From contig NZ_JAGSOH010000066.1 in the NCBI RefSeq assembly GCF_018139625.1, positions 1 through 42,517 of the forward strand: DNA of 42,517 nt, read 5' to 3'. Source of the DNA: Actinospica acidithermotolerans (GTDB lineage: Bacteria > Actinomycetota > Actinomycetes > Streptomycetales > Catenulisporaceae). Below the pieces are notes generated by a model. That model did not search any database. It saw only the letters and a program-made list of their open reading frames with translations, and was not told the origin of the DNA. Both the position numbers and the translations under genes were made by a program. Positions within the stretch are counted from its first letter, which is position 1; every line of letters starts with the position of its first letter. Below, one piece after another: positions 7,846 to 17,058 of the stretch.

Positions 7846-9438
7846 CTAGCGCGCCAGGTCGCGGCGGCGGAATCCGGCGAGGCCGACGGCGAGGAAGCCG
7901 AGGGTGAACAGGCTCACCCACACCAGGCCGCTCCAGACCGGGGACGCGGCCGTGACGTGCGGGACGTGCCAGAACGGGCTGATGCCGAGCGCCCAGTCCG
8001 GGAGCTTGAACGTCGGGCCGAGCAGGGTGAGGGCGAACGCGGCGATCACGCCGATCCACGCGGCGATCTTGACCTGGGGGCGGGCGCCGACGACGGCCAC
8101 GGACACCGCGGTGACGGTCCACACCGCCGGCGCGGTCGCGACAGCCTGGAGCAGCACGTCGCCGAAGGACACGCCGATGTCCGCGGTCCCGGCCATCACG
8201 GCGATCACGAGGCCGGCCACGAGCAGTCCGAGGGTGGGCCCGGCGAGTGCGATCAGGATGTTCGAGCCGAAGTAGGACGGGCGCCGGACGGCGGTGGCCA
8301 GGACGGGCTCGACCCGGTCGTCCATCTCCTCGGCGCGGACCTTGAGCATGGACTGCACCCCGCCGACCGCCGCGATGATCCCGGTGAGCGAGAGGATCGT
8401 GACGAGGAACGAGCCGACCAGCGCGCCGGGGGCGGTGGCGCCTCCGGCCAGCACGTTCGCGGCGGCGGGGTTTCCGGCCAGCAGGCTCGTGACCGAGGTG
8501 GCGAGGTTCCCGAAGACGCTGCCGAGCAACGCGAACGCGACCGTCCAGGAGATCACCGGCGCGCGGTTGAGCCGCCACGCCAGCGCGGTGGTGCTGCGGA
8601 CCTTGCCGCGCGCGGGCCCGGGGCGCGGGGCGATGGTGCCCTGGCCGAAGTCCCGGCGCCCCTGCAGCCGCGCGGCCACGACCGAGAGCAGGAGGGCGAC
8701 GGCGAGGCCGGGCAGCAGCGGCCACCACCTGTTTTCGGTCGCGGGCCTGGTCTGCTCCATCCAGCCGAGCGGGGTGGTCCAGGCGACCCAGGCCGGGAGG
8801 TTCATCGTGTCGATGTAGCCGCGCAGCAGGAAGAGCGTGCCGAGAGTGGCCACCGCGATCGTGGAGGCTGTGCGCGCGTCCGAGCCGATCTGCGCCGCGA
8901 CGGCGGCGACCGCGGCGAACATCAGTCCCGTGACGGTGAAGGTCGCGGCCAGCAGGCACGCGTCCGGCCAGTTGCTGCCGGACAGGCCGGTGGCGACGGC
9001 GGCGACCACGCCGAGCACGATCGAGGCCAGCGACGCCATAGCGACCGCGACGACCAGTCGGGCCGAGCGGCCCAGGACGCCGGAGGCGAGCAGTTCGGCC
9101 TGCCCGGAGTCCTCCTGCGCGCGGGTGGCGCGGATCACGGCGAAGATAGCCATCAGGGCCGTGATGAACCCGCCGAGCGCCAGGGCGCGCCACGTGTTGA
9201 AGCCCTCTGCCGTGGACAGGTCGCGGGCCGGGCCGAAGATCAGGCTCAGGGCGGGGTTCGCGCCGAGGGTCGCCGCGAGCTGCCTGCGGTCCGCCTGCGT
9301 CGGGAACGCGTAGGGGTAGACGATGATCGAGGAGATCGAGAGTGCGGTGACGACCGCGATCCACGGCGCGAAGGAGCGGGCCTCCTGCTTGAGGGAGGCG
9401 GTCAGCAGCGGGCGTGTGCCCGCGAGGGCCGGGCTCAC
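7846..9438 (-). CDS. ABC-2 exporter permease (polyketide-antibiotic type)
   Basis: Integral membrane half of an export ABC transporter. The 530-aa protein has roughly twelve hydrophobic segments in two similar halves (first helix near [20 protein letters not shown]). The lengths and motifs ([35 protein letters not shown]) match the large actinobacterial permeases annotated as exporters of polyketide antibiotics. Its GTG start overlaps the ATPase stop by four bases (GTGA), so the two are translationally coupled and form one complex. Substrate is unknown; likely a hydrophobic drug or secondary metabolite. Confidence 0.85.
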   Translation of the reverse strand: MSPALAGTRPLLTASLKQEARSFAPWIAVVTALSISSIIVYPYAFPTQADRRQLAATLGANPALSLIFGPARDLSTAEGFNTWRALALGGFITALMAIFAVIRATRAQEDSGQAELLASGVLGRSARLVVAVAMASLASIVLGVVAAVATGLSGSNWPDACLLAATFTVTGLMFAAVAAVAAQIGSDARTASTIAVATLGTLFLLRGYIDTMNLPAWVAWTTPLGWMEQTRPATENRWWPLLPGLAVALLLSVVAARLQGRRDFGQGTIAPRPGPARGKVRSTTALAWRLNRAPVISWTVAFALLGSVFGNLATSVTSLLAGNPAAANVLAGGATAPGALVGSFLVTILSLTGIIAAVGGVQSMLKVRAEEMDDRVEPVLATAVRRPSYFGSNILIALAGPTLGLLVAGLVIAVMAGTADIGVSFGDVLLQAVATAPAVWTVTAVSVAVVGARPQVKIAAWIGVIAAFALTLLGPTFKLPDWALGISPFWHVPHVTAASPVWSGLVWVSLFTLGFLAVGLAGFRRRDLAR

Positions 9439-10373
9439 TTGGCGCCCCCGGCTTCGCCCTCGGTCGTCTCGTAGTGGCTCAGGAACAGGCTCTCGAGCGA
9501 CGGCGGGGCGACGGTGAGGGAGGCGAACCCGTAGCCGGTCAGTGCGCTGATCGCCTCGGTGATCCGCGCGGAGTCCACGCTCGCGCTCAGCCGGCGCCCG
9601 TCGAGGTGGACGTCCTCGAGCACGGGCACTGCGGCGAGCGCCGCCGCGGCCTCGGACTCCCCGCCCGGCAGGTGCTGGACGACGGCGTGGATGCTGGTGC
9701 GGGCATGGCCGCGTAGCTGGTCGAGGGTGCCGGACTCCACGATCCTGCCGTCGCGGATGATGCTGATCCGGTCCGCCAGCGCCTCGACCTCGGACAGGAT
9801 GTGGCTTGAGAGCAGCACCGTGACGCCGCGGGCCTTCACCTCACCGACCACCTCTTGGAACACCGCCTCCATCAGCGGGTCCAGCCCGCTGGTCGGCTCG
9901 TCGAGGATCAGCAGCTCGACATCGCTGGCCAGCGCGGCGACGATGGCGACCTTCTGCCGGTTGCCCTTCGAGTACTGCCGCCCGCGCTTGGTCGGGTCGA
10001 GCTCGAACCGCTCGACGAGCTCCGCGCGGCGGCGCTCGTCCACCCCGCCGCGCAGCGCGGCGAGCAGGTCGATCGCCTCGCCCCCGGTCATCCCGGGCCA
10101 CAGCGACACATCGCCCGGGACGTACGCCAGGCGCCGGTGCAGCTCGACGACGTCGCTCCACGGATCCGCGCCGAGCATCCGAACCTTGCCGCCGCTCGCC
10201 TTGAGCAGCCCGAGCAGCACCCGGATCGTCGTGGACTTGCCCGCCCCGTTGGGGCCGAGGAAGCCGTGCACCTGGCCCCGCTCGACCCGCAGGTCCAGGC
10301 CGCGCAGGGCCTGGAACCCGCCGAAGTTCTTGGTCAGGCCCTCGATCTCGATCACTTCGTTCGCGGCGGCCAC
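9435..10373 (-). CDS. ABC transporter ATP-binding protein, drug-export type
   Basis: Energises the overlapping permease. GTG 10373 is preferred because AGAGGG stands about 7 bases upstream; an upstream in-frame start at 10424 adds 17 unconserved residues. 312 aa. Walker A is GPNGAGKST (about residues 36-44), Walker B is [13 protein letters not shown], and the H-loop is SSHILSEVE. The signature reads YSKGNRQK instead of LSGGQ, the usual variant in this exporter subfamily. The C-terminal ~90 residues are an accessory domain common to DrrA-like ATPases. It follows the quinone oxidoreductase gene after a hairpin, so it probably has its own promoter. Confidence 0.92.
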   Translation of the reverse strand: MAAANEVIEIEGLTKNFGGFQALRGLDLRVERGQVHGFLGPNGAGKSTTIRVLLGLLKASGGKVRMLGADPWSDVVELHRRLAYVPGDVSLWPGMTGGEAIDLLAALRGGVDERRRAELVERFELDPTKRGRQYSKGNRQKVAIVAALASDVELLILDEPTSGLDPLMEAVFQEVVGEVKARGVTVLLSSHILSEVEALADRISIIRDGRIVESGTLDQLRGHARTSIHAVVQHLPGGESEAAAALAAVPVLEDVHLDGRRLSASVDSARITEAISALTGYGFASLTVAPPSLESLFLSHYETTEGEAGGAK

Positions 10374-10437
10374 CGGCGCCCTCTCTCGTACGGGAAACAG
10401 CGGAAGGAAGGATCCGCGCGGCACCCGGGCCGCGCGC

Positions 10438-10462
10438 GTGGCCGGTGACGCGTTCCGGCCAC
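10438..10462 (-). terminator. Hairpin after the quinone oxidoreductase gene
   Basis: An 8-bp perfect stem (GTGGCCGG and CCGGCCAC) with a 9-base loop begins 8 bases past the stop at 10470. Confidence 0.5.
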
Positions 10463-10469
10463 CGGCGTG

Positions 10470-11399
10470 TCAGACCACGATCACGGTCTTGCCGGACAGG
10501 GCGCCCCGGTCGGCCTCGGCGTGCACGGCGGCGAGTTCGGCCAGCGGGCGGCGCTCGGCGACGTTGACGCTCAGGGTGCCCGCGGCTACCCGCTGGAGGA
10601 GTTCGGCCAGTTGTGCGGCGTCGCTGCGCACGGCCATCTGCACGACCTTGATACCTCGGCCTGGATCGGCGGACGGCGGGGTGGTGGCGGTGACGAAGAC
10701 CCCGCCGTCGACGGCGAGCGCGGCCAGGGCATCGCTCTGCTCGGGGGTGGTCGGGGCGAAGTTGAGCACGAGGTCGAACGGGCCCTTCGCGGCCTCGGCC
10801 AGCGGCGTCGCGATGTGGTCGATGACGTGGTCGGCCCCGTAGGCGCGCACCCGCTCGGCGCTGCGTGGGCTGGCGCTCGCGGTGACCTCGGCGCCGGCCT
10901 CGTGGGCGAGCTGCACCGCGTACCCGCCGACCGCGCCGCCGGCGCCGTTGACCAGCACCCGCCGGCCCGAGGTGAGGCCGCCGTGCTCGAACACCGCCTG
11001 CCAGGCGGTCAGTCCGGTCCCGGGCAGCGCCGCCGCGTCGACCGGATCGACGCCGTCGGGCAGCGCGGCCAGGACCTCGGCCGGGGCCAGCACGTACTCG
11101 GCCGACGCACCGGTTGCGGTCAGCGGCAGGAACGCCGCCACGGCCGCGCCCTCGGCCCACCCGGTTACCTCCGGCCCGACCGCCGCGACGGTCCCGGTGA
11201 CATCCACCCCGGGCACGTGCGGGAGCTCGAGCGGGAGCATCTCCTTGAGGTATCCGGCTCGGAACGCGGCGTCCGCCGGGTTGAACGAGGTCGCAGTCAC
11301 CTTCACCAGTACCTGTCCGGCACCCGGCTCCGGCGTCGGAACGTCCTCCAGCACCAACTCGCTGCTCGCGCCGTACCGGTGGTAGCGCACCGCCTTCAT
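10470..11399 (-). CDS. NADPH:quinone oxidoreductase-like MDR protein
   Basis: A zinc-free medium-chain reductase of 309 aa that probably reduces quinones or reactive enones with NADPH. It begins MKAVRYHRYG with GGAG 6 bases upstream. The N-terminal GroES-like domain has the family's FNPADAAFRAGY and LPHVPGVDVTGTV. The Rossmann half carries the dinucleotide motif NGAGGAVGGYAVQLA and lacks the structural-zinc cysteines of alcohol dehydrogenases. It is transcribed divergently from a MarR gene, and two copies of a 16-bp element fill the gap, so induction by the MarR ligand is likely. No cofactor specificity can be proven from sequence alone. Confidence 0.88.
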   Translation of the reverse strand: MKAVRYHRYGASSELVLEDVPTPEPGAGQVLVKVTATSFNPADAAFRAGYLKEMLPLELPHVPGVDVTGTVAAVGPEVTGWAEGAAVAAFLPLTATGASAEYVLAPAEVLAALPDGVDPVDAAALPGTGLTAWQAVFEHGGLTSGRRVLVNGAGGAVGGYAVQLAHEAGAEVTASASPRSAERVRAYGADHVIDHIATPLAEAAKGPFDLVLNFAPTTPEQSDALAALAVDGGVFVTATTPPSADPGRGIKVVQMAVRSDAAQLAELLQRVAAGTLSVNVAERRPLAELAAVHAEADRGALSGKTVIVV

Positions 11400-11451
11400 G
11401 GCCTGCTCCGTTCCCGAGGGGAGCGCACGGCGGACACCGCGCGCGAAATAT

Positions 11452-11501
11452 GCTTCCAGTTGGAAACAGTTCCGCACGCTATCATGCTTCGAGTTGGAAA
11501 C
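11452..11501. promoter_or_regulatory. Twin MarR operator between quinone oxidoreductase and marR
   Basis: Two 16-bp copies, GCTTCCAGTTGGAAAC (11452-11467) and GCTTCGAGTTGGAAAC (11486-11501), differ at one base and start 34 bases apart. Each contains a TTCCA/TGGAA-type inverted repeat. They occupy the 120-bp divergent gap, as expected for MarR control of both genes. Confidence 0.65.
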
Positions 11502-11519
11502 GAAAGGACCGGATGGGCG

Positions 11520-12002
11520 ATGACACTCGACGCACGCCGCACCCAGGCGTACTTCGCCCTCATGGAGGCGAGCGGACTGCTCCAGCAGCTCATGGAAGAC
11601 CAGCTGCGCCGCGACGGCGGCCTCAGCTACCTCCAGTTCTTCCTGCTCGCCCGCCTCGCCGAGGCGCCGGGCGGCCGGATGCGGATGACCGACCTCGCCG
11701 ACACCGTCGTGCACAGTCGCAGCGGCCTGACCTACCAGGCCGGCCGCTTGGAGAGCGCCGGGCTGCTGCGGCGCGAACCCTCCCCCGACGACGAGCGCTC
11801 CGTCACCGCCGCCATCACCGACCAGGGCCGCGACCTGCTGGCGAAGGTGCTGCCCGGCCACGTCGCGATCGTCGAGCACGGCATGTTCGACGCCCTCGAC
11901 GACCAGCAGACCGACGCGTTGACCGACGCCCTCGGCGCAGTCCGCGACAAGCTGCGCAACCTCGCCCCCACATCTGCCCAACGCCGCCGCAGCCGCGGCT
12001 GA
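11520..12002 (+). CDS. MarR-family transcriptional regulator
   Basis: A 160-aa winged-helix protein. The DNA-binding region spans about 45-110: LSYLQFFLLARLAEAPGGRMRMTDLAD, then the recognition helix SRSGLTYQAGRLESAGLLRR and the wing DDERSVTAAITDQG. Long helices at both ends make the dimer. It contains no cysteine, so thiol oxidation cannot be the signal; a small phenolic or quinone ligand is more likely. Start at 11520 (MTLDARRT) keeps the first dimerisation helix intact. The gene is divergent from the quinone oxidoreductase and ends before a strong terminator. Confidence 0.9.
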   Translation: MTLDARRTQAYFALMEASGLLQQLMEDQLRRDGGLSYLQFFLLARLAEAPGGRMRMTDLADTVVHSRSGLTYQAGRLESAGLLRREPSPDDERSVTAAITDQGRDLLAKVLPGHVAIVEHGMFDALDDQQTDALTDALGAVRDKLRNLAPTSAQRRRSRG

Positions 12003-12225
12003 GGGACCGACACCGAGTGCGCGCCGGCGGTAGAAGACAACCGGGTGCGAGCCGCTGGTAACGGCGCGCACGCTCTCGTTCGACGCCCCGGTCGCCGAGC
12101 CGCAGCCGCAGCCGCAGCCATGAGCCTGTCGCGCCACGGCTATCGCGCGTCCGGTCGGTCCGCGGCGGCCGCGAGCATGGGATTCGGTGAAGCGGTGGAG
12201 CGGTGGAGCGGTGGGGGGCTTCCGG

Positions 12226-12267
12226 TCCGGACGCGGCGGGCGGAACCCGCCGCGTCCGGAGTCCTTT
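12226..12267. terminator. Strong intrinsic terminator between convergent genes
   Basis: Perfect 15-bp stem (TCCGGACGCGGCGGG and complement) with a 5-base loop CGGAA, then GTCCTTTT on the plus strand. It ends the marR transcript and can also act on the MFS transcript coming from the right, whose stop is at 12280. Confidence 0.85.
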
Positions 12268-12279
12268 TCGAGGTTCGGG

Positions 12280-13821
12280 TCAGTGCACGATGACCGGGAT
12301 CTCGTCCTGAGGTCCTCCGGCGTCTGATCCGCCGGAGGACGCGTCGGCGTCCGGGGCATGCGCAGAGCGCAGCGGAGCGGCGTTCACAAGTACGGCTGCC
12401 GTGATCGACGCCAGCACGAGCAGCCCGGCGGCCGTCCAGAACGCGACCGTGAAGCCGTGCACCATGGCGGACAACTTCAACAATCCGGCGGCTGCCTGCG
12501 AGTGCACGGCTGCCGCGTGCGAGGCGGCATAGTTGGCCGTCGCGCTGTTGGCGAGGGTGCTGAGCAGAGCGGTGCCGATCGCGCCGCCGACCTGCTGGGA
12601 GGTGCTGACCATGGCCGAGGCGACGCCGGCGTCCTGCGGCTTGACCCCGAGGGTGGCCAGGTTCATCGACGGCATGAACACCAGGCCCATCCCGAAGCCG
12701 ATCATCAGCAGCGCCGGCAGCACGTGCGTAGCGTACGAGCTGCCGACCTGGATCTGCGTCAGGATCAGCATGGCCGAGGCCGCGATCAGCGCGCCGGGGG
12801 CCATCAGGTACCGGGCCCGCACCTTGGGCAGCAGCCGCACCGCGACCTGCGTGGCGCCGAGCATCATGCCGACCACCATCGGCAGGAACGCCAGGCCGCT
12901 GGTGACCGGGGTGTACCCCAGTACGACCTGCAGGTAGTACGTCAGGAACAGGAACGCCCCGAACATCCCGACCACCGCGATGCCGAGCGTCAGGTACGCG
13001 CCACCACGGTTGCGGTCCGTGACCACTCGCAGCGGGAGTAGCGGAGCACTGGTACGCGACTGGACGAGGACGAACACGCTAAGCAGCACCACGGCCGCGA
13101 TGATGAAACCGAGCGTGACACCTGAGCCCCAGCCGTCGGTCTCGGCCTTGTTGAACCCGTAGACCAGCGACGCCAGACCCGCGCTCGCCAGGACGATGCC
13201 GGGGATGTCGAGCCTGTTGCGGTTGCGCCCGCCCTCAGGCTCCTTGATCTCGAACACGGCGCCGGCCACGGCGATCACAGCGAAGAAGACGTTGATGTAC
13301 AGGGTCCAGCGCCAGTTCGCGTACTCGGTGAGCACGCCGCCGAGGATGAGGCCGACGGCCGCGCCGGCGCCGGAGATCGCGCCGTAGATGCCGAAGGCCT
13401 TGGCCCGCTCCTTCGGCTCGGTGAACATGACCGCGAGCAGCGAGAGAGCCGCCGGGGCGAGCAGCGCGCCGAACGCACCCTGCAGTGCGCGGGCACTGAG
13501 CAGCATGCCGGTGTTCAGCGCCGCGCCGCCGAGGGCCGAGGAGGCGGCGAAGCCGACCAGGCCGGTGATGAAGGCGCGCCGACGGCCCCAGCGGTCCGCG
13601 ATGCGGCCGCCGAACAGCAGCAGGCCGCCGAAGGCCAGCGCGTAGGCCGTCACCACCCACTGCCGGTTCGCGTCGGAGATGCCCAGGTCCCGCTGCGCGG
13701 ACGGCAGGGCGATGTTCACGACGGTGCCGTCGAGCACGACCATCAGCTGAGCGAGCGCGATGAACGCAAGCGCCCGCCATCGCCTCGGGTCAAGAGTCTG
13801 CGCTATCGGTGAAGTGGTCAT
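12280..13821 (-). CDS. MFS drug efflux transporter, DHA2/EmrB-QacA type
   Basis: Proton-driven exporter of 513 aa with about 14 transmembrane helices. Motif A GGRIADRWGRRRAF lies after helix 2, and the first helix carries LDGTVVNIALP (motif D1 of the 14-helix DHA2 family). Motif C glycine-rich stretch is AISGAGAAVGLILGGVLTE. The ATG at 13821 overlaps the stop of the TetR gene upstream (TGATG), so the two are translationally coupled; GTG 13824 is an alternative. Substrate unknown; such pairs usually export the drug sensed by the TetR partner. Confidence 0.93.
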   Translation of the reverse strand: MTTSPIAQTLDPRRWRALAFIALAQLMVVLDGTVVNIALPSAQRDLGISDANRQWVVTAYALAFGGLLLFGGRIADRWGRRRAFITGLVGFAASSALGGAALNTGMLLSARALQGAFGALLAPAALSLLAVMFTEPKERAKAFGIYGAISGAGAAVGLILGGVLTEYANWRWTLYINVFFAVIAVAGAVFEIKEPEGGRNRNRLDIPGIVLASAGLASLVYGFNKAETDGWGSGVTLGFIIAAVVLLSVFVLVQSRTSAPLLPLRVVTDRNRGGAYLTLGIAVVGMFGAFLFLTYYLQVVLGYTPVTSGLAFLPMVVGMMLGATQVAVRLLPKVRARYLMAPGALIAASAMLILTQIQVGSSYATHVLPALLMIGFGMGLVFMPSMNLATLGVKPQDAGVASAMVSTSQQVGGAIGTALLSTLANSATANYAASHAAAVHSQAAAGLLKLSAMVHGFTVAFWTAAGLLVLASITAAVLVNAAPLRSAHAPDADASSGGSDAGGPQDEIPVIVH

Positions 13822-14489
13822 CACGAAGGCCTTGTCTGTATGGGTTCGGTCGGTGCGGGTTCGGGCGGTGCGGGATCGGGTGGAGCGGGTGCGCGGCGCG
13901 GCCCGGGCTGGTGGGCCAGTGGCAGTAGAACGCGGTCGATCACGGTGAGGGCGAAGTCCGCGTCGGGCGCCTGACCGGTCGTCATCATGCGGTGGAAGAC
14001 CATCGCCGGCAGCACCCCGGCGAGTAGGTCGAAGTCCTGCTGCGGCGGGATCTCCCCGCGCCGGACCGCTCGCTCGAACGCGGTGAGCTGCATCCGCTTG
14101 CGCGGCGCGAGGAAGTGCTCGGCGAACGCGTCACGCAGCTCGGCGTCGTGCACCAGCGCGGAGACCAAGCCCGCGGTGACGCCGGTCTGGAACGGATCGT
14201 CCCCCGCGCCGAAACCGCACGTCATCGCCACCAAGTCGCCTCGCAGCGAGCCGGTGTCGACTTCGTCCGGGATGGCCTTCATCCGGCTGAGCGCGTCGGC
14301 GACCATGGAGGCCTTACCCGTCCACCGCCGGTAGAGGGTGGCCTTGCCCGCGCCGGCCCGGGCCGCGACGGCGTCCATGGTCAGCCGGTCGTAGCCGAGC
14401 TCGCTCAGCAACTCGAGGGCGGCCCGGCACAGCTCGTCGTGCCGGGCGGTGGTGCGGATGCGCCCATGAACGGCGTAAGCGCTGGTCAC
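13821..14489 (-). CDS. TetR-family repressor of the adjacent MFS pump
   Basis: A 222-aa regulator. The N-terminal helix-turn-helix (about 14-60) includes LTMDAVAARAGAGKATLYRRW. The ligand domain follows, and the last 30 residues are a proline-rich disordered tail (PAPPDPAPPEPAPTEP). GTG start at 14489 with GGGAGGGG just upstream. The stop overlaps the start of the MFS gene, so repressor and pump are made together. Just upstream is an array of direct repeats with an exact 16-bp period, probably its operator. Confidence 0.92.
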   Translation of the reverse strand: MTSAYAVHGRIRTTARHDELCRAALELLSELGYDRLTMDAVAARAGAGKATLYRRWTGKASMVADALSRMKAIPDEVDTGSLRGDLVAMTCGFGAGDDPFQTGVTAGLVSALVHDAELRDAFAEHFLAPRKRMQLTAFERAVRRGEIPPQQDFDLLAGVLPAMVFHRMMTTGQAPDADFALTVIDRVLLPLAHQPGPRRAPAPPDPAPPEPAPTEPIQTRPS

Positions 14490-14518
14490 CGCCCCTCCCT
14501 TCGTAGCGCGACGAGCAG

Positions 14519-14582
14519 GTATCGAAACGCGCGCGTATCGATACTACAGCGTAGCGAAACTAGAGCGTCTCGCCTAGCGCGG
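14519..14582. promoter_or_regulatory. 16-bp-period direct-repeat operator array before tetR-MFS
   Basis: GTATCGAAAC, GTATCGATAC and GTAGCGAAAC start at 14519, 14535 and 14551, exactly 16 bases apart. A weaker fourth GTCTCG begins at 14567, again in register. The middle copy (14535-14544) is itself a perfect palindrome. The array fills the upstream region of the tetR-MFS operon, starting 30 bases before its GTG. Confidence 0.65.
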
Positions 14583-14623
14583 GCCCAGAGCATGGCGCGC
14601 GAATCGAGGGAGATGCTGGTCGA

Positions 14624-15229
14624 TCAGCTCTCTGCGATGCGAGCGCCAGGGCCGAAGAATTGGTCGGCGATCCGCTGGGCGAGTTGCTCGTCCGGGACTG
14701 TGCCGGTCAGGACGTAGTGGTGGTGGACCAATGCCGTGGGCAGGACGGCCAGCAGTTCGACATCGGTGTGCGGCCCGAGTTCGCCGCGTTCGACGGCGCG
14801 TTCGATGATCGTGCGGAACCCGGCCGTCAGCTCGCCGCCGAGATGCTGGCCGAAAAGTCGCTTGAGTTCGGGATCGGCCAGCACCTCCCCCACCCACACC
14901 TGAGCCTGCCGGAAGTCGATCAGTGCGCGCAGGTATGTGGAGATGTCCTGGTGCAGGCTGCCGGTGTCGGGCGGCTCCGGCCGACCGGCGAGGCCGACTT
15001 TGGCGACGGCGTCCAGGATCAGCGCGTCCTTGCCGGCCCAGCGTCGATAGAGGCTGGTCTTCGCCACTTCCGCGCGCTGCGCCACGGCTTCGATCGACAA
15101 GCGCGCATACCCCTGCTCGCCGAGTACCTCCAGGGCCGCGGCCAGAATCGCCTCGTCCACCTTCGGATCGCGCGGCCGACCGCCTTTCGACGCGGGCGCC
15201 GGGCCCTCGCCGCCCGCCGAGGCCGGCAT
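14624..15229 (-). CDS. TetR-family transcriptional regulator
   Basis: A second TetR protein, 201 aa from ATG 15229, which has GGGAG 5 bases upstream; earlier in-frame ATGs lack a ribosome site. The helix-turn-helix spans about 20-65 with LSIEAVAQRAEVAKTSLYRRW. The C-terminal domain (VGEVLADPELKRLFGQHL, then a helix bundle ending QRIADQFFGPGARI) resembles the TetR_C_11-like group. Its stop lies about 135 bases from the start of the neighbouring tetR, on the same strand. Its target is unclear; the SDR gene upstream on the same strand is the nearest candidate. Confidence 0.88.
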   Translation of the reverse strand: MPASAGGEGPAPASKGGRPRDPKVDEAILAAALEVLGEQGYARLSIEAVAQRAEVAKTSLYRRWAGKDALILDAVAKVGLAGRPEPPDTGSLHQDISTYLRALIDFRQAQVWVGEVLADPELKRLFGQHLGGELTAGFRTIIERAVERGELGPHTDVELLAVLPTALVHHHYVLTGTVPDEQLAQRIADQFFGPGARIAES

Positions 15230-15422
15230 CCGTGCTCCCGTCCATAGGCTTCGATGACGCTGCATGAGCGTGTGATACCCGACCTGTCCCAGTGATGACC
15301 TCGCAGGCCGCACGTTCGGGTTGCCGGTCAGCCCGCATACATCGTAGTGCGCGATAAACCGGGCCAAGGCGTCGCGGGTGCAGCGCGGCGCGCCGCCCAA
15401 TCGGGCGCTCCTGCCACCCCGA

Positions 15423-16127
15423 TCATCCGCGCATCCCTTCCGGCAGGAGGACTGCTTCGGGCTCGCCGCTGCGGATCAGCTCCAGGATCGTGGCGGCCAC
15501 CTTCTCGGGCGGGTCCGGCTCGAACCCCGGCGTCAACGAGCCGGCACGCAGCGTCTGGTGGAACTCCGTCGCCGTGACGAACGGGTAGATCGTGGAGACG
15601 ACGATCCCGTCGTCGGCCAGTTCGGTCCGGGCGGCGTTGCTGAGCATGTTCAGCGCCGCCTTGGTGGCCGCGTAACCGGCGACTCCGCGCAGTTTGGGCA
15701 TGCGGGTGGTACCGCTGCTGACGTTGACGATGCACCCGCCGCCGGCCGCGCGCATCCCGGGGATCACGGCCTGCATCGCGAGCAGCGCCCCGTACACGTT
15801 CAGCTCGACGATCGCCGTCAGGTCCTCGATCGTGATCTGCTCGATCGGAACGTGCAGGCCCTGCCCGGCGTTGTTGACCAGAACATCCACCCGCCCGAAC
15901 CGGTCGAGCGCCGCCTCGACCAGCCGCCGGATCTGCGCCGGATCACGCACGTCGGTCTCCACCGGCAGCACGTCGCCGCCGATCTGCTCGGCCAGGACCT
16001 CGAGCCGCTCGCGCCGACGCGCGGCGAGCACCAGCCGCGCTCCCGCCTCGGCGGCGGCGCGGGCGGTGGCCTCCCCGATTCCCGCGGATGCACCGGTGAT
16101 GAGCACGACCTTGCCGTTGATATCCAT
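15423..16127 (-). CDS. Classical short-chain dehydrogenase/reductase
   Basis: NAD(P)-dependent oxidoreductase of 234 aa in one Rossmann domain. The cofactor loop is TGASAGIG (11-18), with NNAG at 85-88 and the catalytic triad S138, Y152 and K156 in GYAATKAAL. The arginine-rich loop AARRRERL after beta-2 favours NADP(H). The ATG at 16127 follows AGGAGAGGG. Length is at the short end for classical SDRs. Substrate unknown. It lies 70 bases downstream of the MBL gene on the same strand and may share its transcript. Confidence 0.9.
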   Translation of the reverse strand: MDINGKVVLITGASAGIGEATARAAAEAGARLVLAARRRERLEVLAEQIGGDVLPVETDVRDPAQIRRLVEAALDRFGRVDVLVNNAGQGLHVPIEQITIEDLTAIVELNVYGALLAMQAVIPGMRAAGGGCIVNVSSGTTRMPKLRGVAGYAATKAALNMLSNAARTELADDGIVVSTIYPFVTATEFHQTLRAGSLTPGFEPDPPEKVAATILELIRSGEPEAVLLPEGMRG

Positions 16128-16197
16128 GCGCCCTCTCCTACCTCATCCGCTGCCGTGAGCCAAAACCGGCCGCGGCTCGACAGGCTAGTCGCGGCCG

Positions 16198-17058
16198 CTA
16201 TCGGCGACCTGCGTAGAGCGCTTGGCTGCTGCCCCAGAGGCTGCTGCGGTTGAGGTGGTCCGGGTGCCGCCGGATCATGGCGTGGTAGAACCCTTCCGGC
16301 GTCGGTTCTGTCATCAGCACCTCGTCGACGTCGGCGAGATACCGACGGGTCTGCTCGATTTGCCGCGCCGCGTCATCGTCGAGCTCGCCGTTCTTGTGGC
16401 CGGCGACGAGCCTGCCTGCGCCGAGCGCTTCGACCACATCGATGGCCCCGCGCCACGCATCGCGACCCCCGTCGCCGGATTCGACGAGGTATTGATGGAC
16501 CCCGTTGTAGACGACATCGCCGGCGACGACGAGACCGAGATCGGGCACGTGCAGCACGCTGGTGTCGTCGGTGTCGCTGTGCCCGACCTCGATGATGGGC
16601 AGCTCATGTCCCTCGAGACCGAGCCGGTTGCCGATCTCCTCGGTAGCGGTGGCGGTGACCGGGGACGCCGGGATCTGGTCAGGCACGATCCTGTCCCAGA
16701 AGCCGGCGCGTGCCTGAACGGCGCGACGCATCTGCTCGATGGTCCCGGCCGTGGCCACCACCCGGGCCCCGGGGAATCGGTCGGCGAGGCTCGCGGCGGT
16801 GAACCAGTGGTCACCGTGGGCGTGGGTGGCGAAGATGTAGGTGAGCCTCCTCCCGGCGGCTTCGACCCGGTCCGCCACGCGCTCCGCCTGGGCGGCGGTG
16901 AGCGGCGGGTCGATGAGTACCGCCTCGCGCCGACCGTATACGAGCGTCGTGGACACCGGTGCCCAGGTTCGGGCGCCTCCGTCCGGGGTGCGATCCGGCA
17001 TGGCGAGCGGGATCGCCGGAGACACGAGGACTTCGTAGTCCAGTCCGGTGGCGGTCAC
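16198..17058 (-). CDS. MBL-fold metallo-hydrolase
   Basis: A 286-aa metallo-beta-lactamase-fold protein. The metal motif THAHGDH gives H79, H81, D83 and H84. Later ligands are likely H in VGHSDTDDTS, D in VVAGDVVYNGVH and H in LVAGHKNG, so the dinuclear site looks complete. No signal peptide; cytoplasmic. The GTG start overlaps the stop of the preceding SDR gene by four bases (GTGA), so the two are translationally coupled. The subfamily (QuiP/SoxH-like, with AGDVVYNGVH) does not settle a substrate; a lactone, thioester or ester is possible. Confidence 0.88.
   Translation of the reverse strand: MTATGLDYEVLVSPAIPLAMPDRTPDGGARTWAPVSTTLVYGRREAVLIDPPLTAAQAERVADRVEAAGRRLTYIFATHAHGDHWFTAASLADRFPGARVVATAGTIEQMRRAVQARAGFWDRIVPDQIPASPVTATATEEIGNRLGLEGHELPIIEVGHSDTDDTSVLHVPDLGLVVAGDVVYNGVHQYLVESGDGGRDAWRGAIDVVEALGAGRLVAGHKNGELDDDAARQIEQTRRYLADVDEVLMTEPTPEGFYHAMIRRHPDHLNRSSLWGSSQALYAGRR

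Noticed and set aside
10470-12359. A 629-codon minus-strand frame joining the marR antisense to the quinone oxidoreductase
   Set aside because: Only the part from 11399 shows the MDR family; the N-terminal extension is the antisense of marR and of non-coding DNA.
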